NCBI GenBank assembly: GCA_001466705.2
Contig: LATX02000207.1
Span: 404,551-468,550 of the forward strand
Reading direction: 5' to 3'
Length of the DNA: 64,000 bases
Origin: Moniliophthora roreri
Lineage: Eukaryota; Basidiomycota; Agaricomycetes; Agaricales; Marasmiaceae
Positions 32,498 to 42,926 of the stretch are shown piece by piece (the first letter of the stretch is position 1; every line of letters begins with the position of its first letter). Position numbers and translations under genes: made by a program. The notes below the pieces were generated by a model that saw nothing but the letters and a program-made list of their open reading frames with translations, was not told the origin of the DNA and did no database searches.

Positions 32498-33009
32498 TTC
32501 TTTTTACTACTATTTTGGGCAAGTTAGTGCCCAACATTATGTTTCTCTTTAACATCTGGACTCGTCCACATTCCCAGTTCCCTTTTTCAGTATTTACAAC
32601 GTCATCATGATTTCACTTTATTCCATTAGTTTCTATCTCCTTCCGATGACATCGCCTATGATGTCAAATCATTTATTTATAACTTCGTCGACATTCTACC
32701 ATATTCCATTGCTTTCTACTTGTTTGACAAACAACGATGTTGATCTCGCATTTGTATCCAAACAAGTAACTACAAAGGATGTATAAGTAGATAGTTCTCT
32801 GGGTCTGAGCTCTCCAGCTTGACCTAGTTTAATCAAACTTGTGTCTAGTCAACGAACGAACTTCTGAACTTTAGCTTTTCTAAAGCTAACTCTCAAACTT
32901 GAACTTTACTCCTTCAAGAAGGAAACCTTCCTTTCTTGTCGAAGTTAACTCCGCATCACTTAGTCAAGTGGTGTTGAGTAGTTGTCGTTGCTGCGCAAGT
33001 AATGTAACA
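32498..33009 (+). repeat. G4 5' LTR (truncated at assembly gap)
   Basis: Lacks the first 43 or so bases present in the 555-bp copies. Ends AATGTAACA at 33009. Confidence 0.92.
32782..32825 (+). promoter_or_regulatory. G4 TATA box and self-primer (predicted transcript start)
   Basis: TATAAG begins at 32782, and CAGCTTGACCT occupies 32815-32825, exactly 33 nt downstream. In Tf1-type self-priming the first 11 nt of the RNA form the minus-strand primer, so transcription is predicted to start at 32815. Confidence 0.75.
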
Positions 33010-33011
33010 AA

Positions 33012-33022
33012 AGGTCAAGCTG
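33012..33022 (+). promoter_or_regulatory. G4 primer-binding site for self-priming
   Basis: AGGTCAAGCTG, 2 nt after the LTR end, is the perfect 11-nt reverse complement of 32815-32825. The match stops on both sides. The same motif follows the 5' LTRs of G2, G3 and G5. Confidence 0.8.
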
Positions 33023-33027
33023 ATCGT

Positions 33028-34301
33028 TGCCGACCTACCCAGGTTTAGGCACCACCAACTATTGAAATACGACTTCCCCAAAAGCTCCCTTTACGGCAGC
33101 CGAAGAAGCTGATCTCGACGATCAACTCGAAGTAGCTGAACAGTTATTGAACCCCGATCCCGAACTGACTCCGCGCCGAATTACTCATAGCCAACGGAGA
33201 GGAGCAGTTGAAAGTCTCCAAACAAAAAGAACAGAAACCGAAGCTAAGTCTTCCGAAACCGATCCATTTGACGAATACCGAAATATTTTCCATACCCCGA
33301 CACCAGAAATGACGACCCCCAGTGGAAGCACTGCTGCTGCAGACGTCAAACCGAAAGTAGAACACGATGACACCGACGAACAATGGGCCTGAACTATTTC
33401 CACGGCCGTATTACAGACGATCGATGACAAAAAAGATGAAGCCAGTAAAGGACCGACGCCAGATCCTTTCCTGGGAAAACAATCAGACACCCACCGCTTC
33501 CTCTTAGATCTCGAACTATATTTCGCAATGAACCCGGTTAAAGCAAACACAGATGAAAAGAAGAAGATGCTTCTTTTGTCGCTGGTCAAGGGAAACACCA
33601 GTGAATGGAAGCAGAGGGAAACAATGAAGCTTTTCCCCGAAGACGACGACCCCGAAGAAAAGAAGAAAGCTGCCGAAGAAACTTGGAGTAGTTTCAAACA
33701 GAGATTCCGAAATGAATGGCAACCCGTCAACGTTGTCAGAGAAGCTCAATCCAAGATCGAACAAATTCGGATGACAGATAGGGCAGACGAATACGTTAAT
33801 CGATTTCATCTTATCGCAATGGACACCAAATATGACGACGAAGCTCTCATGAGGTTCTTTAGAGAAGGACTTCCGGAATCTTTGCAAAACAAGATCATGC
33901 TCCGAACGGATGGAGAACCCGAAACTTTGGACGAATGGTACAAACTGGCAATCAAATATGATAACCAATACAAACTGGTCATGGCCAATAGGAAAAAGAG
34001 AGAACTGATCAAACCGAAGATTACCCGAAAAGAGAAAGAAGTGACAGTTGGACGACTATTGTCTGAATCGGACAAGAAGGATTACATGGTTGCAGGGAAG
34101 TGCTTCCGTTGTGCAAAGACCGGTCATGTCTCACGAGATTGTCCCACCAGAGGACAAACGCAACAAACCCCGCCCCCCAAATATGAACCAAAGAAGCTTT
34201 CGCCACGAGAAGCTTTTACCAAGATCAGAGCGCTTATTGCCGAACAAGGAGAAGGAGAACAAGAAGAAATCTTCGATCTCATGGGAAAAGAGGGTTTTTG
34301 A
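33028..34301 (+). pseudogene. G4 Gag, nearly intact
   Basis: The frame begins LPTYPGLG-like at about 33028 and includes AAEEADLDDQLEVAEQLLN, the gag core FLLDLELYFAMNPVKAN, SFKQRFRNEWQPVNVV and ADEYVNRFHLIAMDTKYDDE, and the CCHC knuckle CFRCAKTGHVSRDC. Stops: TGA in the leader-proximal part (about 33058) and TGA at 33390-33392; the last 257 codons (33528-34301) are open. The first ATG in any frame after the LTR is at 33309 and is in the Gag frame. It ends TGA at 34299-34301 beside the slippery site. Confidence 0.85.
34292..34298 (+). promoter_or_regulatory. G4 -1 frameshift heptamer GGGTTTT
   Basis: Reads GAG GGT TTT TGA in the Gag frame. The -1 shift gives TTG AAG AGG and enters the protease frame. 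Confidence 0.8.
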
Positions 34302-37300
34302 AGAGGTGGAAGAGGCCGACGCTCTTTCCACCTGCAATTACAATCTCGAACGTTGTATTAGCTAAGTTGAATCGAAACTCTATGTGAATCCCTATTCAAT
34401 ACAACGTCGGGACAGAAATCGTCGAAACCAAAGCTCTGATTGATTCGGGTGCTGGAGGACGCTTCATCTGTGAAGAAGAAGCACGAAAACTGAAGAAACC
34501 TTGGACAAGATTAGAAAAACCCATCAAAGTTTTCAACGTTGATGGAACCCGGAACAAAATAGGCTGGATTACACACTCTGTTACAGTCGACATCACAATT
34601 GGAGATAGATCGATGAAGGAAACTTTATTGATCTCGGGATTAGGACCGGAAAGAATTATTCTAGGATTACCCTGGCTTCAAGATCATAATCCAGATATTG
34701 ATTGGGTCACTGGAGTAGTTCACTTTCGACCTAGGCGAAAAATCATGATCCGACGACCGATGAAACCATTTATTGGAATCTTCGATGAAACAAAGGAATT
34801 GGATACTGGAATACTAGACAAAATCGAAGATGACGAAGTCTTAATTCGGTCTTTTATCAAAGGAGAAAAAGACAGCGATGAAATTCGAATCAACGCTAAG
34901 TTATCCGCTTCTCAAGTACTGGCGCAAGCTCACGAGGTCAAGGCGAAACCATTAGAGGAACTTCTTCCCGCTTACCTTTCCGATTACTCGGACCGGTTCG
35001 AAAAGAAGAAAGCCGAACGATTTCCACCTTCGCGACCATATGATCATGCAATCGACCTCAAACCGGATTTCAAACCAAGGGACTGTAAAATCTACTCTTT
35101 ATCACCGAAAGAACGGATTGAACAAGACAAGTTCCTGGACGAGAATTTACGAAAAGGATACATTCGACCCTCGAAATCCCCGATGGCATCCCCTTTCTTC
35201 TTTGTGGCTAAGAAAGAAGCGGGAGCGCTCCGACCTTGTCAGGATTATCGGGACTTGAATAACGGAACGATAAAAAACCGCTATCCTCTACCATTGGTCA
35301 CAGATCTTGTGGACAAATTAAAAACAGCTAAGGTGTTTACGAAATTGGATCTTCGAAACGGATACAACAATATACGGATTAAAGATGGAGATCAATGGAA
35401 AGCAGCATTCAAAACACCACGAGGCCTCTTCGAACCCACGGTTATGTTCTTCGGTTTAACGAATTCCCCGGCAACGTTTCAAGCGTTTATGAACGACATC
35501 CTCAAAGATTTTCTTGATGAGGGTTGGTGCGTGGTCTATATGGATGACATCTTGATATTTTCGGACGAGATTGACACGCATCGACTCCGCACGAGACGCG
35601 TTTTAGAACGATTGCGGGAAAACGATCTATATCTCAAACTGGAAAAATGCAAATTCGAAGTCAAGAAAACCTTATTCTTGGGAATGGTTATCACACCCGG
35701 ACATATCTCAATGGACGAGACAAAATTAGCCGGAATAAAAGATTGGGAAGTGCCTAAAACAATTAAAGGTGTGTGATCGTTCCTTGGATTCGCGAATTTC
35801 TATCGCAAATTCATAGGAAAATACGCGGAATTGGCACGACCTCTGCACGAGTTGACAAAAAAAGACACGAAATTCGAATGGACAAAATTGAGAGACATTG
35901 CGTTCAATGCTCTCAAGGCAAAATTCCTACAACGACCAATCTTGCAAATGCCAGATGATGAAAAGCCTTTTATAATTGAAGCAGACACTTCAAAATGGGC
36001 CACAGGAGTGGTATTAAAGCAACAAGGTTCCGATGGCGAGTTGCATCCATGTGGATACATTTCACACGCATTCACTGCAACCGAGCGGAACTACGAAATC
36101 TACGACCGCGAACTGCTGGCTATCACGAACGCGTTGAAAGCCTGGGAACACTATCTCCTGGGAGGAGCTCACCCGGTGACGGTTCTATCTGATCACAAGA
36201 ACCTAACTTACTTTCGAACCGCACAGAAGCTGAACTGACGACAAGCCAGACTAAGTCTATACTTGACTCAATTTGACCTTCGGTTGGTGCACGTCCCAGG
36301 GACGAAGATGGTACTATCGGATGCCCTCTCACGACGATCGGACTTAGTCAACGAAGAAGAGAACGATAACGAAGATATCATCATGTTACCAGATAAGTTA
36401 TTTGTTAACGTGATTGATACGGAACTTAAAACCATGTTGGAAGAAGCGTTGCCAAACGACGAATTCCTTCAGATGACAATAGAAAGCCTCATTGAAAAAG
36501 GAATGCCACCAATTAAATCATCTTTACAGGATTGGCGAGCTGAAGGGAATCTATTGTTCTACAAGGATAGGATCTATGTTCCAAACGACCCAACGCTACG
36601 AAGGCTGATTGTCAAAACAATTCACGAAGCCTTACCTCATGGACACCCTGGACAGTGGAATACAGTAGATCAGGTGCAAAGAGATTACTGGTGGCCAGGA
36701 ATGACAAAATTCATCAAATCATTTGTTGATGGGTGCGCTGCATGCCAACAAATGAAAGTGAACACACATCCAACACGAACACCTATACAACCCATTGCGG
36801 GACATAAAGATGCGTTGCCGTTTCAAATCATATCAATGGATTTGATCACAGATCTACCCAAGATAGCAGAATGTGATTCTATACTGGTCGTGGTCGACCA
36901 TGCAGCTACGAAGGGGGTGATTTTCATCCCATGTCATAAGAAGATCGATGCCACAGATACAGCCGAATTACTTTTTCAACATGTCTACAAGTGCTTTGGA
37001 TTACCCGATAAGATTATTTCAGACAGAGACCCGAGATTTGCAGCCGAAGTCATCAAGGAAATGGGAAAATTATTGGGGATAAAGCAAATGCTAAGTACCG
37101 CTTATCATCCTCAAATGGACGGAGAGACTGAAAGAGTTAATCAAGAAGTAGAAATCTTCCTTCGATTCTTTTGCGCCAAAGAACAGACGAAATGGAAAAA
37201 GCTCCTTCACTTTGCCGAATTTGCACACAACACCCGAACACATTTGGTCACGAAGAACTCCCCTTTCTATCTCACGATGGGATATCATCCCCGGCCTCTC

Positions 37301-37879
37301 CCCACCATCTTTGAAAAGACAACTGTCCCTTCCGTGGAGAAAAGAATGGCTGAATTGAAGAAGTTAAGAGAAGAAACATCGGCCTTGCTAGACATTGCAG
37401 CAAGAAGGGTGAAAGAGAGAAATGGGAGAAACCTAGACAAATTCGAAAAGGGTCAAAAGGTCTGGTTAGAAGGAAAGAATCTGTCGTTGGGATATCCATC
37501 TCCTAAATTGTCTCCGAAACGCGAAGGACCTTTCGAAATCACAGAAGTCTTAGGACCCGTGACGTACAGATTGAAACTTCCATTTCAATGGAGAATTCAC
37601 CCTGTTTTCCACGCTGGTCTTCTATCACCATACAAGGAAACTGACATCCACGGACCCAATTTTCTGGAACCACCCCTGGACATAGTCGAAGGCCAGGAAG
37701 AGTATGAGGTCGAAGCCATCGTAGGACATCGACCGAAGAAAAAGAATCAACCCCCAAAAGAATATTTGGTCAGTTGGAAAGGCTACGACTCTTCACATAA
37801 TCAATGGCTGAGACCAGCCGGATTAAAACATTCGATGGACCTATACCTGGATTATAAAATCGCACACAATCTTCGATAA
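34302..37879 (+). pseudogene. G4 Pol: protease, RT, RNase H, integrase, chromodomain; three TGA codons
   Basis: Protease KALIDSGAGGRFICEEEA. RT with [20 protein letters not shown] and [11 protein letters not shown]. RNase [28 protein letters not shown] and [11 protein letters not shown]. Integrase HHCC (WWPGMTKFIKSF, CAACQQMK), DD35E core (IISDRDPRF, HPQMDGETERVNQEVE), GPF module, and a chromodomain EYEVEAIVGHRPKKKNQ with YLVSWKGYDSSHNQWL. TGA occurs near 34376, 35774 and 36236, each where relatives have Arg, so three C-to-T changes are all that break it. Catalytic residues are present throughout. Integrase and chromodomain lie in one open run, 36263-37879. Confidence 0.93.
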
Positions 37880-37896
37880 TTCCCCAATCGAACGAC

Positions 37897-39063
37897 ATGA
37901 CTTCCCAACTCCCCTACCCTCCTCAACAAATCTTCTCCCATGAAACGACACACATTGGATCGTATCGCCCTAGCACTTTTGAACTCCTCTTCCTCATTAA
38001 CTCTGAAGACTATGACGATCAAATTACTGCAGTGGTTCATGACAATGACAGACTCCGAGCCTTCTGGGGCAGTTTACTGTTTCTCAGAGGACATCGTCGA
38101 AGACTGAATGAAGCCCTGGCACAGCTAGACCGACAAGCAGGAATGTTCGCCGAAGCCATGACGAACGATGAGGACGCGATCCAATTAATGGGTCCTACCA
38201 CGGTACCGGTACCAGTCCTAGACGTTGAGAATTTACCAGTTCACGTAGAAATTCCGAAAGACGACGATGAACCCTTCCCCGATACCGAGGATATCAACCC
38301 CAACGAACCCGCTTTCTTCCACGAGATCCAACGAAACAAGAGAAAGCTCCGAAGAGCGATTGTCGTTGCTCGCAGACAATGCCTTCTCCAGACAAGACAG
38401 AGACTACGTCTCGCATCCACTACCAGTCATTCCAATCCCCCTAACGCTACAACCTTCGTCGCCGATCCACAGAACGAACTCGTCTACCCCCCTGAGTCAA
38501 CGGATATACGAACCGCTGATAGCTCGGGAAGAATCTCCAACGCAACTGAACGAGCACGACTATTCCCCTCCACCTCCCCGTGTACAACACCTCCCCCAAT
38601 GCTCCAACCAGGAGTTGAACGATCCCCTTCCTCCTCCACTTCTCAACATCAACAACAATTCAGTCAGGACAACCAATTCCACGCTGCCGATGAGCCGATT
38701 GACTCCGGATCGCAGATCGGTATGGGACGACGAGGACATCGACGAAGAGCCGGAAGAGCTGCTACCCGAAAACAGATCGAGGAATCCTACGCCGCGTATA
38801 ATGGAACGGATGGAAGAGGTGTTCGAGCGACTGTGTGCCCTGTGTGCAGAGTGGAGAAACACTGCGCCACTGACTGCAGGAAGTATAGTTGCCCGATCTG
38901 CACCGAACGTGCACCTGGACATATATCTCGTGACTGCCACGACAGACGAAGGTCTCGAAGAACTATGAAGCGTAACAATCCCCTCGGTGATCCGACTGCT
39001 TACTACAATCTTACAGACGACATCACCTGGGCTGATGAGATCTACGGAGACGGAGAATCCTGA
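37897..39063 (+). CDS. G4 post-pol ORF3 frame A, 388 aa, double zinc knuckle, intact
   Basis: ATG 17 nt after the pol stop. Residues about 1-100 are a helical domain (FELLFLINSEDYDDQITAVV, LFLRGHRRRLNEALAQLDR), then a Pro/Ser/Gln-rich spacer. Near residue 310 come CPVCRVEKHCATDC (C-x2-C-x4-H-x4-C) and CPICTERAPGHISRDC (a longer second loop, C-x2-C-x6-H-x4-C), followed by basic RRRSRR. It ends EIYGDGES. It is the only fully open ORF3 frame A in the window. Single-stranded nucleic-acid binding is likely from the knuckles. Gag already supplies a knuckle, so this is a second, separate one. Confidence 0.75.
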   Translation: MTSQLPYPPQQIFSHETTHIGSYRPSTFELLFLINSEDYDDQITAVVHDNDRLRAFWGSLLFLRGHRRRLNEALAQLDRQAGMFAEAMTNDEDAIQLMGPTTVPVPVLDVENLPVHVEIPKDDDEPFPDTEDINPNEPAFFHEIQRNKRKLRRAIVVARRQCLLQTRQRLRLASTTSHSNPPNATTFVADPQNELVYPPESTDIRTADSSGRISNATERARLFPSTSPCTTPPPMLQPGVERSPSSSTSQHQQQFSQDNQFHAADEPIDSGSQIGMGRRGHRRRAGRAATRKQIEESYAAYNGTDGRGVRATVCPVCRVEKHCATDCRKYSCPICTERAPGHISRDCHDRRRSRRTMKRNNPLGDPTAYYNLTDDITWADEIYGDGES

Positions 39064-39217
39064 ACAACCAGAACCGCCGGCGCCAAGACCAGCCTTTGTA
39101 GTGGATATAGGAGAAGAAGAGGGTCCGAGATGTTTTTATAGGGTGAACTCACCCGTTTTTGTAGGAGAATGGTTACACATGGGACAGCCGATATCGAACG
39201 TGGACGCTCGAGCATAG
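38267..39217 (+). pseudogene. G4 ORF3 frame B, overlapping frame A
   Basis: Open from 38267 to 38968, then one TGA where G3 has CGA, then open to 39217. It matches the G3 and G2 frames: MERMEEVFERLCALCAEWRN, HLDIYLVTATTDEGLEEL and FVVDIGEEEGPRCFYRV. It covers the zinc-knuckle region in another phase and extends 150 bp beyond the end of frame A. Whether it is translated is unknown. Confidence 0.5.
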
Positions 39218-39228
39218 TAAGAGGGTAA

Positions 39229-39783
39229 TGTTACAGACTTTCTTATTAGACGCTTTTCTTCTTTTCTTCTTTTCTTTTTACTACTATTTTGGGCAAGTTA
39301 GCGCCCAACATTATGTTTCTCTTTAACATCTGGACTCGTCCACATTCCCAGTTCCCTTTTTCAGTATTTACAACGTCATCATGATTTCACTTTATTCCAT
39401 TAGTTTCTATCTCCTTCCGATGACATCGCCTATGATGTCAAATCATTTATTTATAACTTCGTCGACATTCTACCATATTCCATTGCTTTCTACTTGTTTG
39501 ACAAACAACGATGTTGATCTCGCATTTGTATCCAAACAAGTAACTACAAAGGATGTATAAGTAGATAGTTCTCTGGGTCTGAGCTCTCCAGCTTGACCTA
39601 GTTTAATCAAACTTGTGTCTAGTCAACGAACGAACTTCTGAACTTTAGCTTTTCTAAAGCTAACTCTCAAACTTGAACTTTACTCCTTCAAGAAGGAAAC
39701 CTTCCTTTCTTGTCGAAGTTAACTCCGCATCACTTAGTCAAGTGGTGTTGAGTAGTTGTCGTTGCTGCGCAAGTAACGTAACA
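39229..39783 (+). repeat. G4 3' LTR
   Basis: 555 bp, TGTTACAGAC...AACGTAACA, followed by the target duplication TACAC. Confidence 0.93.
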
Positions 39784-40068
39784 TACACTATATACATAAA
39801 GACGATGAGTTCGACGTTTTATGTAATAATTCCCGAGCCTGTTGGGATATGAGTCATATGAGTACAAAGGGACGAGTGAAAGGGGAAAGGGAAATAGTGT
39901 ATGAGTCTGATAGAAGAAGAAGCATGTGAAGAGAGGAAGAAGGGGGCTGGGAAGGTGTACTGGTCCGATGAGAAGAAGAAGCATGTAAAGAGAGGAAGAA
40001 GGGGGCTGGGAAGGTGTACTAGTCCGATGGAAAGAGAAGCATAGGGAAAAAGGAAGAAAAATTTAACA
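39784..40068 (-). repeat. G5 5' LTR, remaining part
   Basis: TACAC target copy plus the last 280 bp of the G5 LTR interrupted by G4, including the 59-bp tandem repeat. Followed by ATAGC, the G5 target duplication, at 40069-40073. Confidence 0.9.
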
Positions 40069-41061
40069 ATAGCGGTTTTTGATAGTTCCATTGTTTAGAT
40101 CTCGGTAATCCTGGCAGGGTCGTAGTGCTCCCACTTCTTTCTTGGCTACAAAGAAAAAAGGGAATGCCATTGGGGATTTTGAAGGTTGGATGTATCCTTT
40201 CCGTAAATTCTCGTCTAGGAACTTGTCTTGCTCAATCTGTTCTTTTGGTGATAAAGAGTAGATCTTGCAGTCTCGTGGTTTGAAATCTGGTTTGAGATTG
40301 ATCGCGTGGTCATATGGTCAGGAGGGCGGGAACCGTTCGGCTTTCTTCTTTTCGAATCGATCCGAGTAGTCGGAAGAATATGGGGGAAGAAGTTCTTCTA
40401 ATGGTTTCGCCTTGACCTTGTGAGCCTGTGCCAGTACCTGAGAAGTGGACAACTTAGAGTTGATTCAGATTTCATTACTGTCTTTCTCTCCTCTAATAAA
40501 AGATCGAATTAAGACTTCATCGTCTTCGACCTCGTCCAATATTCCGGTATCGAGTTTCTTGGTTTCATTGAAGATCCCAATAAATGGTTTCATTGGCCGT
40601 TTAACCATGATCTTTCACCTAGGTCGGAAATGGACTACTCCGGTGACCCAATCAATATCCGGATTGTGATCTTGAAGCCAGGGTAGTCCTAAAATGATCT
40701 GTTCAGGTCCAAGTCCTGAGATCAACAAAGTTTCTTTCATTGATCTATCTCCGATTGTTATGTCGACCGTAACGGAGTGTGTAATCCAACCAATTTTGTT
40801 CCAGGTTCCATCAATGTTGAAAACTTTGATGGGTTTCTCTAATTTTGTCCAGGGTTTCTTGAGTTTTCATGCTTCCTCTTCACAGATGAAGCGCCCTCCA
40901 GCACCTGAATCTATCAGGGCTTTTGTTTCGACGATTTCTGTCCCGACATTGTATTGAATAGGAATTCGCATAGAGTTTTGATTTAACTTAGCTAATACAA
41001 CATTCAAGATTGTGATAGCAGGTGGAAAGAGTGTCGGCCTCTTCCACCTCTTTAAAAACCC
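40069..41061 (-). pseudogene. G3 Pol, upstream part: protease and RT N-terminus
   Basis: Continues into 22797 once G5 is removed. Motifs read in broken frames: the protease DSGAGGRFI region at about 40890-40920, ILGLPW at about 40690 and the RT leader FPPS-PYDHAIDL at about 40310-40340. Stops interrupt the frame often enough that no block exceeds 60 codons. The Gag-Pol heptamer GGGTTTT is at 41055-41061. Confidence 0.85.
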
Positions 41062-42340
41062 TCTTTTCCCATGAGATTAAAGATCTCTTTCTGTTCTCCT
41101 TCTCCTTGTTTGGCAATAAGCACTTGAATCTTGGTAAAAGCCTCTCGTGGTGAGAGCTTTTTGGGTTCGTATTTTGGCGGCGGGGTTTGTTGTGCTTGTC
41201 CTTTGGTGGGACAATCTCATGAGACGTGACTGGTCTTTGCACAATGGAAACACTTCCCTGCAACCATATAGTCCTTTCTGTCTGATTCGGACAACATTCG
41301 TCCGACTGTAACTTCCTTTTCTTTCCGAGCGATCTTTGGCTTGATCAGTTCTCTCTTCCTATTGGCCATGACCAATTTATACTGGTCGTCATATTTGATC
41401 ACCAGTTTATACCAGTTGTCCAAAGTCTCGGGTTCTCCATCTGTTTGGAGCATGATCTTGTTCTGTAGGGACTCTGGGAGTCCTTCCCTAAAAAATTTCA
41501 TAAGGGCCTCGTCATCGTATTTGGTGTCCATCGCGATGAGGCGGAATCGATTGACGTATTCATCAGCTCTATCCGTCATCTTGATCTGCTCGATCTTCGT
41601 CTGCGCTTCTCTGACAATGTTGACGGGTTGCCATTCGTTTCGGAATCTCTGTTTGAAACTACTCCAAGTTTCTTCGGCAGCTTTCTTCTTTTCTTCAGGG
41701 TCATCATCTTCGGAGAATAACTTCATCGTTTCTCTTTGCTTCCACTCTGTGGTATTTCCTTTAACCAGAGAGAGAAGAAGCATTTTCTTCTTTTCATCGG
41801 TGTTCGCTTTGACAGGGTTCATCGCGAAGTAAAGTTGAAGGTCGAGAAGGAAACGGCGGGTGTCTGATTGTTTTCCCAGAAAGGGGTCCAGAGTTGGTCC
41901 CTTGCTGGCTTCGTCCTTCTTGTCATCGATTGTCTGGAGTACAGCCGTGGAAATAGTCTGGGCCCATTGTTTGTCGGTGTTGTCATGTTCAATCTTTGGT
42001 TGGACGTCTGAAGCAGCAGCAGTGCTTCCAGCTGGAGTTGTCATTTCTGGGGTCGGGGTATGGAATATATTTCGGTATTCGTCAAATGGATCGGGTTTGG
42101 AAGACTTAGCTCTGGGTTCTGTTCTTTCTTGTTGGAGACTTTCAACTGCTCCTCTCCGCTGGCTACGAGTAATTTGGCATGGGGTTCGTTTGGGATTGGG
42201 GTTCAGCAGCTGTTCGGCTACTTCAAGTTGATTGTCGAGATCGGATTCTTCGGCTGCCATAAAGGGAGCCCTTGGGGGAGTTGTGTTTCAGTAAGTGGTG
42301 GTGCCTGAACCTGGGTAGGTCGGCAACGATCAGCTTGACC
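41052..42340 (-). pseudogene. G3 Gag
   Basis: The long open block 41217-42260 (347 codons) spans AAEESDLDNQLEVAEQLLN, FLLDLQLYFAMNPVKANTDE and the knuckle CFHCAKTSHVS, which is cut by TGA in place of the Arg codon of G4 (HVSRDC). The apparent ATG at 42260 is itself a C-to-T change of an ACG codon seen in G2 and G4. It therefore does not mark the ancestral start, which lies upstream near LPTYPG. Capsid and nucleocapsid roles are inferred from family. Confidence 0.85.
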
Positions 42341-42343
42341 TTT

Positions 42344-42921
42344 TGTTACGTTACTTGCGCAGCAACGACAACAACAACTCAACAACACTATTACATAGTG
42401 ATGCGGAGTCGACCTTCAACGAGAAAGGAAAGTTCTCTTCCCAATGGAGTAAAGGTTCAAGTTAGAGGACTAGCTTAAGAAAAGTTAGCATTCAAGAGGC
42501 TAGTTCATTGGCTAAACACAAGTTGATTAGACTAGGTCAAGCTGAAGAGCTATAACCCAGTTCTATCTACCTTTATACATCCATTGTAGTTATGTGTTTG
42601 TACTGTACAGAACATCCAAGAATATGATGGAACTTGTATAAGATAATCGAATGGAATGGAATAGAATGTTATAGAAACATCAATGTCGTCAAGATGATGT
42701 CACAATAGAAAGAGATAGAAATCGATAGAAAGAACTTGGCATAATATCATAAAGAAACTGTTAGAAGGTCTTTTTAGAATGATTTGTAAAAAAGGGAACT
42801 GGGAAAGTGGATAAGTCCAGATGTCAAAAAGAAGCATAATGTTGGGTGCTAACTTGCCCAAAATGGTAATACAGAAAAGGGAAACAAAAGAATGTCTGAT
42901 GAAAATAAAAAAATTGTAACA
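42344..42921 (-). repeat. G3 5' LTR
   Basis: 578 bp with TATAAAGG-like box, primer motif 33 nt on, and AAAGGTCAAGCTGATC directly after it on the minus strand. Confidence 0.93.
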
Positions 42922-42926
42922 GTGCT

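Larger units (their letters stand above)
32498..39783 (+). mobile_element. G4: youngest chromovirus, plus strand, inserted in the G5 LTR
   Basis: 5' LTR 32498-33009 (left end lost at the N), Gag 33012-34301, Pol 34302-37879, ORF3 37897-39063, 3' LTR 39229-39783. TSD TACAC (29836-29840 and 39784-39788). The two LTRs differ at about 2 of 512 compared bases, the lowest in the window, as expected for the innermost insertion. It is nearly intact: each ORF is interrupted only by TGA codons at positions where relatives have Arg (CGA). Confidence 0.9.
18282..42921 (-). mobile_element. G3: chromovirus (Ty3/gypsy) inserted in G1, itself hosting G5 and G4
   Basis: LTRs 18282-18858 and 42344-42921 (577 and 578 bp, TGTTACG...GTAACA), flanked by the duplication GTGCT (18277-18281 and 42922-42926). 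Minus-strand Gag, Pol and a third ORF. By hand count the LTRs differ at about 16 positions, mostly transitions. Its pol is interrupted at 22797/30681 by G5. LTR sequence groups it with G2. Confidence 0.92.

Noticed and set aside
33144..33968. Open minus-strand frames opposite G4 Gag, and similar antisense frames elsewhere
   Set aside because: They mirror the coding strand of clear Gag or Pol domains and show no motifs of their own.
42260..42260. ATG at 42260 as the genuine start of chromovirus Gag
   Set aside because: G2 and G4 have ACG at this codon, and homology continues upstream, so it is a C-to-T change.
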